64,000 bases of DNA from Dickeya zeae NCPPB 2538. Lineage in GTDB: Bacteria; Pseudomonadota; Gammaproteobacteria; Enterobacterales; Enterobacteriaceae. The position numbers and the translations under genes were made by a program. The first letter of the stretch is position 1. The number at the start of each line of letters is the position of its first letter. This document shows positions 16,054 through 24,641 of the stretch, one piece after another. The notes beneath the pieces were generated by a model. That model was given only the letters and a program-made list of their open reading frames with translations, did not search any database and had not been told where the DNA came from. The DNA is taken from the NCBI RefSeq assembly GCF_000406165.1, contig NZ_CM001977.1, positions 480,990-544,989 of the forward strand, given 5' to 3'.

Positions 16054-16099
16054 GGGTGGCCGGGACACTGACCGCACGTGAGAGGTAAGGAGTGGGCTT

Positions 16100-17017
16100 A
16101 TGGTGAAGTACGTTTTTCAACGGTTACTGGTGGCGCTGGCGGTGTTGTTTACCGTGGCGGCGGTCAGTTTTTCGCTGCTGCATCTGTCTGGTGATTTGGC
16201 GACCGCCATCGCCGGGCCGGATGCGACCGCCGAAACCATCGCCCAGATTCGGGTACAGAATGGGTTGGATAAACCGTTGCTGAGCCAGTTCTCTCACTGG
16301 ATGTGGTCGGCGCTGCAACTGGATTTTGGCCGCTCATTCTATTTTGAAAACACAGTGATGGAACTGGTCGGCCAGCGTATGCCGGTCACCCTCAAGCTGG
16401 GTGGGGTGTCGTTGCTGCTGGCGTTAACGGTGGCTATCCCGCTTGGGGTGCTGGCGGCGGTCTTTCGGGATACCTGGGTCGATCGCTTCGCCATGCTGGT
16501 GTCGGTGGTGGGGCAGGCGATGCCCAATTTCTGGTTCGCGCTGGTGTTGATCCTCATTTTTGCCGTCGGGCTGAAATGGCTGCCGGTAGCGGGTAACGGT
16601 AGCTGGCAACACTTTGTGCTGCCCGCAGTGGCGCTGGGGTATTACGCCATGCCATCGCTGATGCGTCTGACCCGCTCCGGCATGCTCGACGTGCTCGGCT
16701 CCGACTACATCCGCACCGCTCGGGCCAAAGGGCTGAGCGCCTTTAAGGTGGTGGTCAAGCACGGTTTGCGTAACGCCATCATCCCGGTGGTGGCACTGGC
16801 GACGGTGGAACTGGGGTTCATGCTCGGTGGTTCGGTGGTGATCGAATCGGTGTTTTCGTTGCAGGGGCTGGGACAACTGGCGTGGGATTCCATCGCCCGC
16901 AACGACTTCCCGGTAGTGCAGGCCATCGTGTTGATCATTGCTGTGTTTTACATCGGGTTGACGTTTCTGGCGGATGTGCTCAACGCGCTACTCGACCCAC
17001 GACTGCGCAGCAGATAA
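16100..17017 (+). CDS. Peptide-type ABC importer permease (DppB type)
   Basis: A 305-residue BPD_transp_1 permease with six predicted membrane helices. It starts with the VFQRLLVALAVLFTVAAVSF helix typical of DppB/OppB and has the large periplasmic loop before the second helix. The cytoplasmic coupling loop reads DYIRTARAKGLSAFKVVVKH (EAA-like), near residues 207-226, which contacts the ATPases. It pairs with the DppC-type permease directly downstream. Confidence 0.93.
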   Translation: MVKYVFQRLLVALAVLFTVAAVSFSLLHLSGDLATAIAGPDATAETIAQIRVQNGLDKPLLSQFSHWMWSALQLDFGRSFYFENTVMELVGQRMPVTLKLGGVSLLLALTVAIPLGVLAAVFRDTWVDRFAMLVSVVGQAMPNFWFALVLILIFAVGLKWLPVAGNGSWQHFVLPAVALGYYAMPSLMRLTRSGMLDVLGSDYIRTARAKGLSAFKVVVKHGLRNAIIPVVALATVELGFMLGGSVVIESVFSLQGLGQLAWDSIARNDFPVVQAIVLIIAVFYIGLTFLADVLNALLDPRLRSR

Positions 17018-17026
17018 GGAGCCGTG

Positions 17027-17953
17027 ATGAAAACTGCAATAGCACGACTGGCCGTGAGAATGAAAACCGCGCCGCAGCCTGGCCTGTTGCCGGAACCTGG
17101 GCCGTGGCAGCGCTGGCAGCGCAAGATTCTGGGGCACCACGGCATGACGATTGGGCTGTTGATTCTGGGGGCTATCGTGTTGCTGGCGCTACTGGCCCCG
17201 CTCATCAGCCCGCACGACCCCTATGCGCAGGATGTCAGCCGACGGTTGATCCCACCGGTGTGGCATGACAAAGGCAGTTGGACGCATCTGCTCGGTACCG
17301 ACAAGCTGGGGCGGGATTACCTGAGCCGCCTGCTGTTCGGTGCCCGGGTGTCGCTCGCCATCGGGCTGGTGTCGGTGATGCTGGCAGGCACCATTGGCAT
17401 TGCGCTGGGGGTACTGGCGGGGTACTTCGGCGGCCGGGTCGACGCGGTGGTGAGTTATCTGCTGACCGTGCGGTTGTCGATGCCGGTGATCCTGGTGGCG
17501 CTGGCACTGGCCTCGCTGGTGGGCGGCTCGGTCAAGGTGGTGATTATGCTGCTGGGCTTACTGTTATGGGACCGTTTTCTGATTGTCTCCCGCACGGTGA
17601 CGCGTCAGCTACGCGAGGCTGAATTTATCGCTGCGGCGCAGACACTCGGCGCGTCGTCGCTGTTCATCATGCTGCGGGAGATTCTGCCTAATCTGCTGGG
17701 GCCGCTGACCGTAGTGGCGACGCTGGAAATCGCCCATGCCGTTTTGCTGGAAGCGACGTTGTCATTCCTCGGCCTTGGCGTACAACCACCGATGCCCTCC
17801 TGGGGGCTGATGGTGGCGGAAGGCAAAGCCTACATGTTCTTTCAGCCGTGGGTGATTGTGATCCCAGGTGTGGTGCTGGCGCTGTTGGTGTTGAGCATCA
17901 ATCTGGTGGGTGACGGGTTGCGCGATGTTACTGCGCTGGATGGCCGCAACTGA
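17027..17953 (+). CDS. Peptide-type ABC importer permease (DppC type)
   Basis: A 308-residue permease with an N-terminal cytoplasmic tail, a first helix at about residues 42-65 and DPYAQDVSRRL then LGTDKLGRDYLSRLLFGARVSL, the usual DppC/OppC signature. The coupling loop is EFIAAAQTLGASSLFIMLRE. GTG at 17024 or ATG at 17027 may be used; AAGGAG lies at 17017-17021. A MITE-like element begins exactly at the end of the gene and separates it from the ATPase genes. Confidence 0.93.
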   Translation: MKTAIARLAVRMKTAPQPGLLPEPGPWQRWQRKILGHHGMTIGLLILGAIVLLALLAPLISPHDPYAQDVSRRLIPPVWHDKGSWTHLLGTDKLGRDYLSRLLFGARVSLAIGLVSVMLAGTIGIALGVLAGYFGGRVDAVVSYLLTVRLSMPVILVALALASLVGGSVKVVIMLLGLLLWDRFLIVSRTVTRQLREAEFIAAAQTLGASSLFIMLREILPNLLGPLTVVATLEIAHAVLLEATLSFLGLGVQPPMPSWGLMVAEGKAYMFFQPWVIVIPGVVLALLVLSINLVGDGLRDVTALDGRN

Positions 17954-18098
17954 GAGCCTACCCCACTAGGCTATTTTACTTGCCATTTTGGACCTGGGCA
18001 GTGCTCGAAATCCTCACGTACTACGTGTACGTTCCGGTTTCTCCGCGCTGTCCGTGTCCAAACTGGCTGCGCCAATGACGCCTATTGGGATAGGCTCT
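17953..18098. repeat. MITE-like element with 19-bp terminal inverted repeats
   Basis: The left end AGAGCCTACCCCACTAGGC (17953-17971) and the right end GCCTATTGGGATAGGCTCT (18080-18098) are inverted copies matching at 17 of 19 positions. The 146-bp interior has no coding capacity of its own. It begins at the last base of the permease stop codon and ends 12 bases before the next start, so it is inserted within the importer operon. A solo end-like sequence occurs at 36885-36906. It is probably a non-autonomous dispersed repeat; its parent element is unknown to me. Confidence 0.75.
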
Positions 18099-18110
18099 GA
18101 GGAGAACGCT

Positions 18111-19160
18111 ATGCATACAACGATTGAAACTACCGGTGGGGCCAATCTGGCGGTTGGAGAGCAGAGCAAGGGGCAGGCTGAGATCGTGCTGGAGGTGAAA
18201 AACCTGCGGGTCGATTTGACGACGCCGCGCGGCACGTTGCACGCGGTGCGCGGCATCGATTTTTCGGTCCGGCGCGGTGAAATGCTGTGTCTGGTTGGTG
18301 AATCGGGGTGTGGCAAATCGATGACCTCGCTGGCGTTGATGGACCTGCTGCCACGTAATGCCGAGCGTCGTGCCGAGACGTTGCAGTTTCGTGGCACTGA
18401 CCTGTTGGCGCTGAGCCCACGTGAGCGAGCGGCGTTGCGAGGCAGCCAGATGGCGATGATCTTTCAGGAGCCGATGACCTCGTTAAACCCGTCGTTCACG
18501 TTGGGAGATCAACTGTGTGAAACGCTGCTGGCGCACCGTAAGGTCTCGAAAGCCGAGGCTCGTGAACGAGCGGTGTACCTGATGAATCGTGTTGGCATTC
18601 CCATGGCGGCGGAACGACTACGGCAGTATCCGCATCAGCTCTCTGGTGGCCTGCGGCAACGCATCATGATCGCCATGGCGCTGATGTGCGGCCCGGAGTT
18701 GATCATCGCTGATGAACCGACCACCGCGCTGGACGTCACCATTCAGGCGCAGATCCTGCGGATGTTGCGCGAGCTGCAACAGGAATTTGGCACCGCGGTG
18801 GTATTTATCACCCATGACCTTGGCGTGGTGGCACGTATCGCTGACCGGGTGGCGGTGATGTACGCCGGGCAGGTGGTGGAAACCGCGCCAGTGATGGAAC
18901 TGTTCCACCAGCCTTGTCACCCGTATACCCGTGGCTTGCTGGAGTGTATTCCGGTAGCCGGACGTACCGTGCCGGGTGAGCCGTTGCAGGCGATCCCCGG
19001 CGTGGTGCCGAGTTTGATCGGGCCGCAACAAGGCTGTGCGTTTCGCAACCGTTGCCAGCAGTGTCGCCAGGATTGTGCGCAGGAGCCGCCCTATGTGACG
19101 CTGACGGAAAACCATGCGGTACGTTGTGTGGACGCCGTGATGACGGAGGTAGCGGTATGA
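18111..19160 (+). CDS. Peptide-type ABC importer ATPase (DppD type)
   Basis: A 349-residue ATPase. Walker A is GESGCGKSM, with Met where Thr or Ser is usual after KS; Q-loop IFQEPMTSLNP; signature LSGGLRQRI; Walker B LIIADEPTTALD; and the peptide-importer C-terminal domain with the cysteine cluster CAFRNRCQQCRQDC, likely an iron-sulfur or metal-binding segment in this family. The start at 18111 has TGAGGAG upstream; the longer frame runs through the MITE-like element and is unlikely to be used. Stop and next start overlap (ATGA). Confidence 0.92.
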   Translation: MHTTIETTGGANLAVGEQSKGQAEIVLEVKNLRVDLTTPRGTLHAVRGIDFSVRRGEMLCLVGESGCGKSMTSLALMDLLPRNAERRAETLQFRGTDLLALSPRERAALRGSQMAMIFQEPMTSLNPSFTLGDQLCETLLAHRKVSKAEARERAVYLMNRVGIPMAAERLRQYPHQLSGGLRQRIMIAMALMCGPELIIADEPTTALDVTIQAQILRMLRELQQEFGTAVVFITHDLGVVARIADRVAVMYAGQVVETAPVMELFHQPCHPYTRGLLECIPVAGRTVPGEPLQAIPGVVPSLIGPQQGCAFRNRCQQCRQDCAQEPPYVTLTENHAVRCVDAVMTEVAV

Positions 19161-20020
19161 ACCCGATAACCGCAGCAGGCGGTCGTGTGTTGCCACCTAT
19201 TCCCGGCAACGATGATATTGCGCTGGAACTGTGTGCACTCAGCCGGGTGTTCCGACTCAACCGCGGGATGTTTTCAGCGCCCGGTGAAATCCGTGCGGTG
19301 GACAATGTGTCTTTACGCATTCGCCGGGGGGAAACGCTGGGGCTGGTGGGTGAGTCCGGCTGTGGCAAGAGTACGTTGGCGAAAATGCTGCTCGGCCTGC
19401 TGCCGCCCACATCCGGCAATGTGTTGATTGAAGGGCGTGAGATAGACGCGGGCGATCGCCGTGAGTTGGCCTGCCGCATGCAGCCTATCTTTCAGGATCC
19501 TTACTCCTCACTCAACCCGCGCCGCACGGTGGCGGATATCGTCGAAGTGGCGTTACGGCTGCACCACATCGGCACACCAGCGGAGCGTAAACAGCGGGTA
19601 CGCGAGATGCTCGACAGAGTGGGGATGCCAGAGCGTACCCACGGTCAGTACCCCGGCCAGCTTTCTGGTGGTCAGCGTCAGCGGGTGGCGATTGCCCGCG
19701 CCTTAATCCTGCAACCGGCGATCCTGATTTGCGACGAGCCGACCTCCGCGCTGGATGTGTCGGTACAGGCACAGATCCTCAACCTGCTGTTGATGCTGAA
19801 AAAAGAGCTGGGCCTGACCTATCTGTTTATCAGCCATAACCTGTCGGTGGTGGAATATCTGGTGGATCACGTGGCGGTGATGCGTAAAGGCGCGATTGTT
19901 GAACAGGGCACCCGTGAGCAGGTGTTTGGCGCGCCACAGCACCCTTATACCCGCGCGTTGCTGGCATCGGTACTGACGCCTGAGCCGGGGCTGGGAATTC
20001 CGACGATTGAGGTGGCGTAA
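19157..20020 (+). CDS. Peptide-type ABC importer ATPase (DppF type)
   Basis: A 287-residue ATPase: Walker A GESGCGKST, Q-loop IFQDPYSSLNPR, signature LSGGQRQRVAIARAL and Walker B ILICDEPTSALD. The N-terminal segment FRLNRGMFSAPGEIRAV is characteristic of DppF/OppF. The start at 19157 is preceded by ACGGAGGTAG and overlaps the stop of the DppD-type gene. The C-terminal domain is shorter than in OppF and lacks the cysteine cluster. It forms the ATPase heterodimer of this importer. Confidence 0.92.
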   Translation: MNPITAAGGRVLPPIPGNDDIALELCALSRVFRLNRGMFSAPGEIRAVDNVSLRIRRGETLGLVGESGCGKSTLAKMLLGLLPPTSGNVLIEGREIDAGDRRELACRMQPIFQDPYSSLNPRRTVADIVEVALRLHHIGTPAERKQRVREMLDRVGMPERTHGQYPGQLSGGQRQRVAIARALILQPAILICDEPTSALDVSVQAQILNLLLMLKKELGLTYLFISHNLSVVEYLVDHVAVMRKGAIVEQGTREQVFGAPQHPYTRALLASVLTPEPGLGIPTIEVA

Positions 20021-20062
20021 CCCACGCAATCCGCAGAACGTGAACAGAAAAAAGGATCAACG

Positions 20063-21481
20063 ATGACACGTGAAGAGATGATGCAACATGCGGCGGCGTA
20101 TTTTGACTCCGGCGTATTTCGTAACGTGCTGGCACGCCGGGTGGCCTGCCAGACGGAAAGCCAGAACGTAGAGCGCGCCCCGGCGCTGATGGGCTACCTG
20201 ACTGACGAGATGATCCCGTTGCTGGAAGCCATGGGGTTTGAGTGCCTGATTGTGCCGAATCCGGTGGCGGATCGCGGGCCTTTTCTGCTGGCGCGCCGCA
20301 TGGAGCCAGCGGCGGCACTGACGGTGCTGACCTACGGCCACGGCGACGTGGTGATGGGCGATGCGGCACGCTGGCGCAGCGGATTATCACCGTGGACGCT
20401 GACGGCGGACGGTAACCGCTGGTACGGGCGCGGCACCGCCGACAACAAAGGCCAGCACACCATCAATCTGGCGGCGCTGGCTGTGGTACTGAGCGCCTGT
20501 GAAGGCCAGCTGGGCTACAACGTGAAGCTGATTCTGGAAATGGGCGAAGAGTGCGGATCGCCCGGTCTGGATGCCGTGTGCCAACAATACCGTGACTGGC
20601 TGGCGGCGGACCTATTCATCGCTTCGGACGGCCCGCGCGTCAGTGCGGAACGGCCGACCCTGTTTCTGGGTTCCCGCGGTGTATTCAACTTTGGCCTGCA
20701 ATTGACGCTGCGTGACGGCGCGCACCATTCCGGCAACTGGGGCGGGTTGCTCAGTAATCCTGGTATCCGGCTGGCGCACGCGATCGGCTGTCTGGTGGAT
20801 GCCAACGGCCGCATTCTGGTGCCGGAACTGCTGCCGCCACCGCTGTCCGCCTCGATGCGCCACGCCTTGTCCGGTCTGGAACTGGCTGGTGCGCCGGGCG
20901 ACCCGGCTATCGATCCACACTGGGGAGAACCGGGGTTGAGTGCTGCCGAAAAGGTGTATGGCTGGAATACGCTGGATGTGCTGGCGTATGTCACCGGTAA
21001 TCCGGATAAACCGGCGCACGCCATCCCGCCGACGGCTCGCGCCCAGTGCCATATGCGTTATGTGCCGGGCAGCGATGTGGAACACTTTGCCGAACACCTG
21101 CGTCGCCATCTTGATGCCTGCGGGTTTGAGGATGTGGACATCATCGACCCGGAGAACTGTTTTGAAGCCACCCGCATCGACCCGGACGACCCTTGGGTAC
21201 ATTGGGGTGTCGCCTCTATCGAACGTTCGGTCGGCAAACAGGCGGCGGTGTTACCCAACTTCGGCGGCGGTCTGCCCAATGCCTGTTTCCTGCGCACGCT
21301 TGGCTTGCCAACGCTGTGGGTACCGCACTCGTACCCCGCCTGCTCCCAGCACGCCCCCAACGAACACCTGCTGGCGGATGTCGCGCGCGAAGCACTGCAC
21401 ATCATGTGTGGCCTGTTTTGGGATTTGGCACAAGAGGGCCACGGGGTGAAGACGTTAAGAGAACAACATGTGATTGCGTGA
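20063..21481 (+). CDS. M20-family metallopeptidase
   Basis: A 472-residue M20 (ArgE/DapE/carboxypeptidase G2) enzyme. The metal ligands and catalytic residues are visible: His in LTYGHGDVV, Asp in WYGRGTADNKGQH, the Glu pair in EMGEECGSPG, Asp in IASDGPR, and the final His in YPACSQHAPNE. The dimerisation (lid) domain spans about residues 200-330. No signal peptide, so cytoplasmic. It follows the importer by about 40 bases with an AAAAAAGGATC ribosome site and is probably cotranscribed; it likely hydrolyses the imported peptide or N-acyl amino acid. Confidence 0.9.
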   Translation: MTREEMMQHAAAYFDSGVFRNVLARRVACQTESQNVERAPALMGYLTDEMIPLLEAMGFECLIVPNPVADRGPFLLARRMEPAAALTVLTYGHGDVVMGDAARWRSGLSPWTLTADGNRWYGRGTADNKGQHTINLAALAVVLSACEGQLGYNVKLILEMGEECGSPGLDAVCQQYRDWLAADLFIASDGPRVSAERPTLFLGSRGVFNFGLQLTLRDGAHHSGNWGGLLSNPGIRLAHAIGCLVDANGRILVPELLPPPLSASMRHALSGLELAGAPGDPAIDPHWGEPGLSAAEKVYGWNTLDVLAYVTGNPDKPAHAIPPTARAQCHMRYVPGSDVEHFAEHLRRHLDACGFEDVDIIDPENCFEATRIDPDDPWVHWGVASIERSVGKQAAVLPNFGGGLPNACFLRTLGLPTLWVPHSYPACSQHAPNEHLLADVAREALHIMCGLFWDLAQEGHGVKTLREQHVIA

Positions 21482-21874
21482 ACAAATATGACTGTGTGGA
21501 CACATATGACTGTGTGCCCACCGATATTACTCACATCTTGATAGTGGCGTGTGTTGCCTTCTGGCGTAAAAAATTTTGCTGAGGGATGGGGGGCCGTAGG
21601 GTGAGCCGCATGGATGCGGCGAAAACTCGTGCCGCGCCGGGAGCGCGTCACGAGAGGCCCGTTAAGCGGCCACCTATCCCGAAGGTACCGCGCTAGCGGC
21701 AAAATTTAGCCAGCAAGCCCAGGTTCACAGGGAGGCGGCGTTTGAGCCTCCCTGTGTCGGGCGGAGCGAAAAATAGTAAAGATAAAATATGAGGTTAATA
21801 CGCCCGAAACCTTCTCGGATTCTGAATGTGATGGCATGACGTTTCCGATAGATTCTGTCTCTCGGAGACCCTCT
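21482..21874. other. Spacer holding a structured dispersed repeat and the LysR promoter
   Basis: The 393-base gap between the M20 peptidase and LysR genes is mostly filled by repeat copy A (21599-21757, listed separately). The right part, from about 21765, is A+T-rich and presumably carries the LysR promoter. No gene is supported. Confidence 0.6.
21599..21757 (-). repeat. Dispersed structured repeat, copy A
   Basis: Read on the minus strand, this segment starts with a hairpin, stem CACAGGGAGGC with GCCTCCCTGTG and loop TCAAACGCC, then GGCTTGCTGGCTAAA, a TACCTTCGG block, and ends with CGGCACGAGTTTTCGCCGC and GCGGCTCACCC. The same blocks in the same order occur on the plus strand at 31311-31540. 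The loop is identical and one stem pair differs by a compensatory change (G-C here, A-T there). A repeat family with conserved RNA or DNA structure is the direct reading; function is unknown. Confidence 0.75.
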
Positions 21875-22807
21875 ATGCATAACAGTGAAATTCGTTACTT
21901 TATGGCGGTGGTGAATACCGGCTCCATTAGCGCCGCCAGTCAGCAGTTGTTTGTGGCGGTGTCCGCCATCAGTCGGCAAATTCAGCGGCTGGAGACCCGG
22001 TTGGGAATGCCGCTGTTTGAACGTAGTACCCGCGGGATGGTGCTCAACCATGCCGGGCATATTCTGGCGAATCACGTGCGGCGCAGTATGGCCGACATGG
22101 AACTGGCGATAGCGGAAATGGAAGGGATGAAGTCGGCACGCCAGACCACATTGCGGGTGGCTTGTACCGATGGGCTGGCCCTTCACCTGCTGCCAACCCT
22201 GCTGGCGCGTTTTCGTGAGCAGCATCCCTACGTCAATTTTTATCTGACGGTCGGCAGCGCCCGGCAGGTGCCGGAGTGGTTGCGTAACGGCGAGTGCGAC
22301 GCGGCCCTCAAGTTCTGTCTGGCGCCGGAACAAGGCGTGGACGTGCTGGCGTCGTTTCCGGCACCGGTACTGGTGTTTATGGCGCAAGACCATCCGCTGG
22401 CCAACCGGGATTTTCAACTGGCGGATTTGAACGCCTGGCCGGTGGCACTGCCGGATCCCTCCTCGACCATTCGGCAACTGTTTGATCTCTCGTGTCGAAT
22501 GAACAATGTGTTTATCGAGCCGGCGTTTACCTGTAACCACTTCTCCAGCCTGTATGACTATGTGCGCACCACGCCGGAAGCGGTCAGTGTGTGTAGCCAT
22601 TTCTCCATTCTATGCCGCGCCAGACATGATGGACTGACGATGAAAGCGGTCAATCTGGATCAACTGAGTCAGCGCACCTTGCAATTACACACCGAGATGG
22701 GCAGGCCACGTACCGCGCTTCTGGAGAGCTTTTTTGCGTTCCTCAGACAGACGCTACAGCAGCACGACCAGCATAGTCGACTGGATTTTGGGCTGCCGTT
22801 ACGTTGA
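21875..22807 (+). CDS. LysR-family transcriptional regulator
   Basis: A 310-residue LysR protein. The helix-turn-helix (about residues 1-60) reads MHNSEIRYFMAVVNTGSISA then SQQLFVAVSAISRQIQRLE, with LFERSTRGMVL after it; the effector-binding domain occupies the rest. The start at 21875 has CGGAGA upstream; the frame extends back to 21836 without a ribosome site. It lies on the same strand after the importer and peptidase genes and may regulate them or the acdS gene 243 bases downstream. The family is certain, the target is not. Confidence 0.9.
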   Translation: MHNSEIRYFMAVVNTGSISAASQQLFVAVSAISRQIQRLETRLGMPLFERSTRGMVLNHAGHILANHVRRSMADMELAIAEMEGMKSARQTTLRVACTDGLALHLLPTLLARFREQHPYVNFYLTVGSARQVPEWLRNGECDAALKFCLAPEQGVDVLASFPAPVLVFMAQDHPLANRDFQLADLNAWPVALPDPSSTIRQLFDLSCRMNNVFIEPAFTCNHFSSLYDYVRTTPEAVSVCSHFSILCRARHDGLTMKAVNLDQLSQRTLQLHTEMGRPRTALLESFFAFLRQTLQQHDQHSRLDFGLPLR

Positions 22808-23050
22808 ACGCTGTGCGGGATTTTAGTGTTTTTTTGAATGAAATTTTATTTCTTTTTATTGGTTTTTATTTGAATTTAAGTTTTCATTTTTAATTTATAT
22901 ATTAATTTTTAATAAAAAATGAAGATAAAAACGCAATTTAAATTAAGTGGTTTTTCTGTAGTATCAAAGGTCAGCGATGAGGTGTTTTCCCTGCGAAAAA
23001 CGTTCATCTGATGCCTGTTCAATCTACGTTAGCTACCCCGGAGCCTGACC
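22808..23050. promoter_or_regulatory. Very A+T-rich leader of acdS
   Basis: The 243-base gap upstream of acdS is strikingly A+T-rich between about 22825 and 22945, with several T-tracts and a near-palindromic ATATATTAATTTTTAAT region. Such tracts are typical of bent DNA bound by H-NS or Lrp-type proteins. The acdS promoter must lie in the right part. No operator can be assigned with confidence. Confidence 0.45.
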
Positions 23051-24067
23051 ATGAATCTGGAAAAATTCCCGCGTTATCCTTTAACTTTCGGACCGTCGCC
23101 GATTACCCCGATGAAACGCCTGAGTGAATACCTGGGCGGTGATGTGGAGATTTATGCCAAGCGTGAAGACTGCAACAGCGGGCTGGCATTCGGTGGCAAC
23201 AAAACCCGTAAGCTGGAGTACCTGATCCCGGAAGCGCTGGCGCAGGGGTGCGACACGCTGGTGTCGATTGGCGGCGTCCAGTCCAACCAGACTCGTCAGG
23301 TGGCGGCGGTGGCGGCACACCTGGGGATGAAATGTATTCTGGTGCAGGAAAACTGGGTTAACTATGCCGACGCGGTGTACGACCGGGTGGGGAATATCGA
23401 GTTGTCGCGCATTATGGGGGCGGATGTCCGTCTTGACCCGGCCGGTTTTGATATCGGTATTCGCGAAAGCTGGAAGCAGGCGATGGAAGAAGCCTCACAA
23501 AATGGCGGTAAACCGTTCCCGATCCCAGCAGGGTGTTCTGAGCATCCGTACGGTGGGTTGGGGTTTGTCGGTTTTGCCGAAGAAGTACGCCAGCAGGAAA
23601 AAGAATTGGGCTTCAAATTTGACTATATCGTGGTGTGCTCGGTCACCGGCAGTACTCAGGCTGGGATGGTGGTGGGCTTTGCCGCTGATGGCCGCGCCCG
23701 TAACGTTATCGGTATTGATGCGTCCGCCAAACCGGAAAAGACCAAAGCGCAAATCCTGCGTATCGCGCAGCACACCGCCGGTCTGGTTGAATTAGGTCGC
23801 GAGATTACCGAAGAGGACGTGGTGCTGGATACCCGTTACGGCGGCCCGGAATACGGCCTGCCGAATGACGGCACGCTGGAAGCTATCCGCCTGTGCGCCC
23901 GTCTGGAAGGGGTACTGACCGACCCGGTGTACGAAGGCAAGTCCATGCACGGTATGATAGACATGGTGCGCAACGGCGAATTCCCGAAAGGCTCCAAAGT
24001 GCTCTATGCCCACCTCGGCGGCGCACCAGCGCTGAGCGCTTACAGCTATATTTTCCGTAATGGCTGA
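23051..24067 (+). CDS. acdS: 1-aminocyclopropane-1-carboxylate (ACC) deaminase
   Basis: The 338-residue protein has the same length as Pseudomonas ACC deaminase and matches it almost throughout as far as I recall it. The PLP lysine is Lys51 in GGNKTRKLEYL. Tyr294 and Glu295 (VYEGKS) and Leu322 (AHLGG), which separate true ACC deaminases from the related D-cysteine desulfhydrases, are present. The enzyme cleaves ACC, the plant ethylene precursor, to 2-oxobutanoate and ammonia in the bacterial cytoplasm. A hairpin terminator follows, and an Lrp-type regulator gene is convergent downstream. Confidence 0.95.
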   Translation: MNLEKFPRYPLTFGPSPITPMKRLSEYLGGDVEIYAKREDCNSGLAFGGNKTRKLEYLIPEALAQGCDTLVSIGGVQSNQTRQVAAVAAHLGMKCILVQENWVNYADAVYDRVGNIELSRIMGADVRLDPAGFDIGIRESWKQAMEEASQNGGKPFPIPAGCSEHPYGGLGFVGFAEEVRQQEKELGFKFDYIVVCSVTGSTQAGMVVGFAADGRARNVIGIDASAKPEKTKAQILRIAQHTAGLVELGREITEEDVVLDTRYGGPEYGLPNDGTLEAIRLCARLEGVLTDPVYEGKSMHGMIDMVRNGEFPKGSKVLYAHLGGAPALSAYSYIFRNG

Positions 24068-24097
24068 TTGCCGCTGTGGCGATTGCTGTTGTCGCGT

Positions 24098-24123
24098 ATA
24101 ACGCCGGGCTTGCCCGGCGTTAT
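24098..24123. terminator. Bidirectional terminator between acdS and the Lrp-type gene
   Basis: A 12-bp stem, ATAACGCCGGGC with GCCCGGCGTTAT, around a TT loop lies between the two convergent genes, followed by TGTTTG on the plus strand. The stem is perfect and G+C-rich, fitting a factor-independent terminator serving both directions. Confidence 0.8.
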
Positions 24124-24140
24124 TGTTTGCCACTTGGCTT

Positions 24141-24641
24141 TTAAAACACCAACTGTGTTGTCGAGAGCACTTCCCGCAAGCCGATAAAGGAGCGGATCTG
24201 ACGCACACCCGGCAGGAACAGCAACTGTTCGGCGTGCAGTTTATTGAAGCTCTGGTTGTCTTTGGTGCGGATCATCAGGATGTAGTCGAACTCGCCGGTG
24301 ACCACGTGGCACTCCATGCAACCGCTGATCTTCTGCACCGCGGCTTCAAAATCTTCAAAACTTTTCGGGGTGGAGCGATCAAGCACGACACCGATCAATA
24401 CCACCATGCCGACATTCAACGCCTGTGGGTTCAGCAGCGCGACATAGCCTTTGATTAACCCTATCTGCTTCAGGCGTTCCACACGTCGCAGACAGGCCGG
24501 TGCGCTGAGCTTGACCTTTTCCGCCAGCGCCACATTGGAAATAGAGGAATCAGACTGGAGATAACGCAGAATCGCCAGATCAAAGCGGTCAAGATTGAGG
24601 CCTTTGTCGTCTGGGCTGTCGGCTGTCGCGTTGGTTTTCAT
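24141..24641 (-). CDS. Lrp/AsnC-family regulator, probable AcdR
   Basis: A 166-residue Lrp-type protein. The helix-turn-helix includes ILRYLQSDSSISNVALAEKV and SAPACLRRVERL (about residues 20-70); the C-terminal RAM effector domain includes GCMECHVVTGEFDYILMIRT, the family's ligand-responsive core. AcdR-type Lrp proteins control acdS in many bacteria, usually from a divergent upstream position; here the gene is convergent and downstream. The assignment as AcdR is inferred from family and adjacency. Confidence 0.85.
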   Translation of the reverse strand: MKTNATADSPDDKGLNLDRFDLAILRYLQSDSSISNVALAEKVKLSAPACLRRVERLKQIGLIKGYVALLNPQALNVGMVVLIGVVLDRSTPKSFEDFEAAVQKISGCMECHVVTGEFDYILMIRTKDNQSFNKLHAEQLLFLPGVRQIRSFIGLREVLSTTQLVF

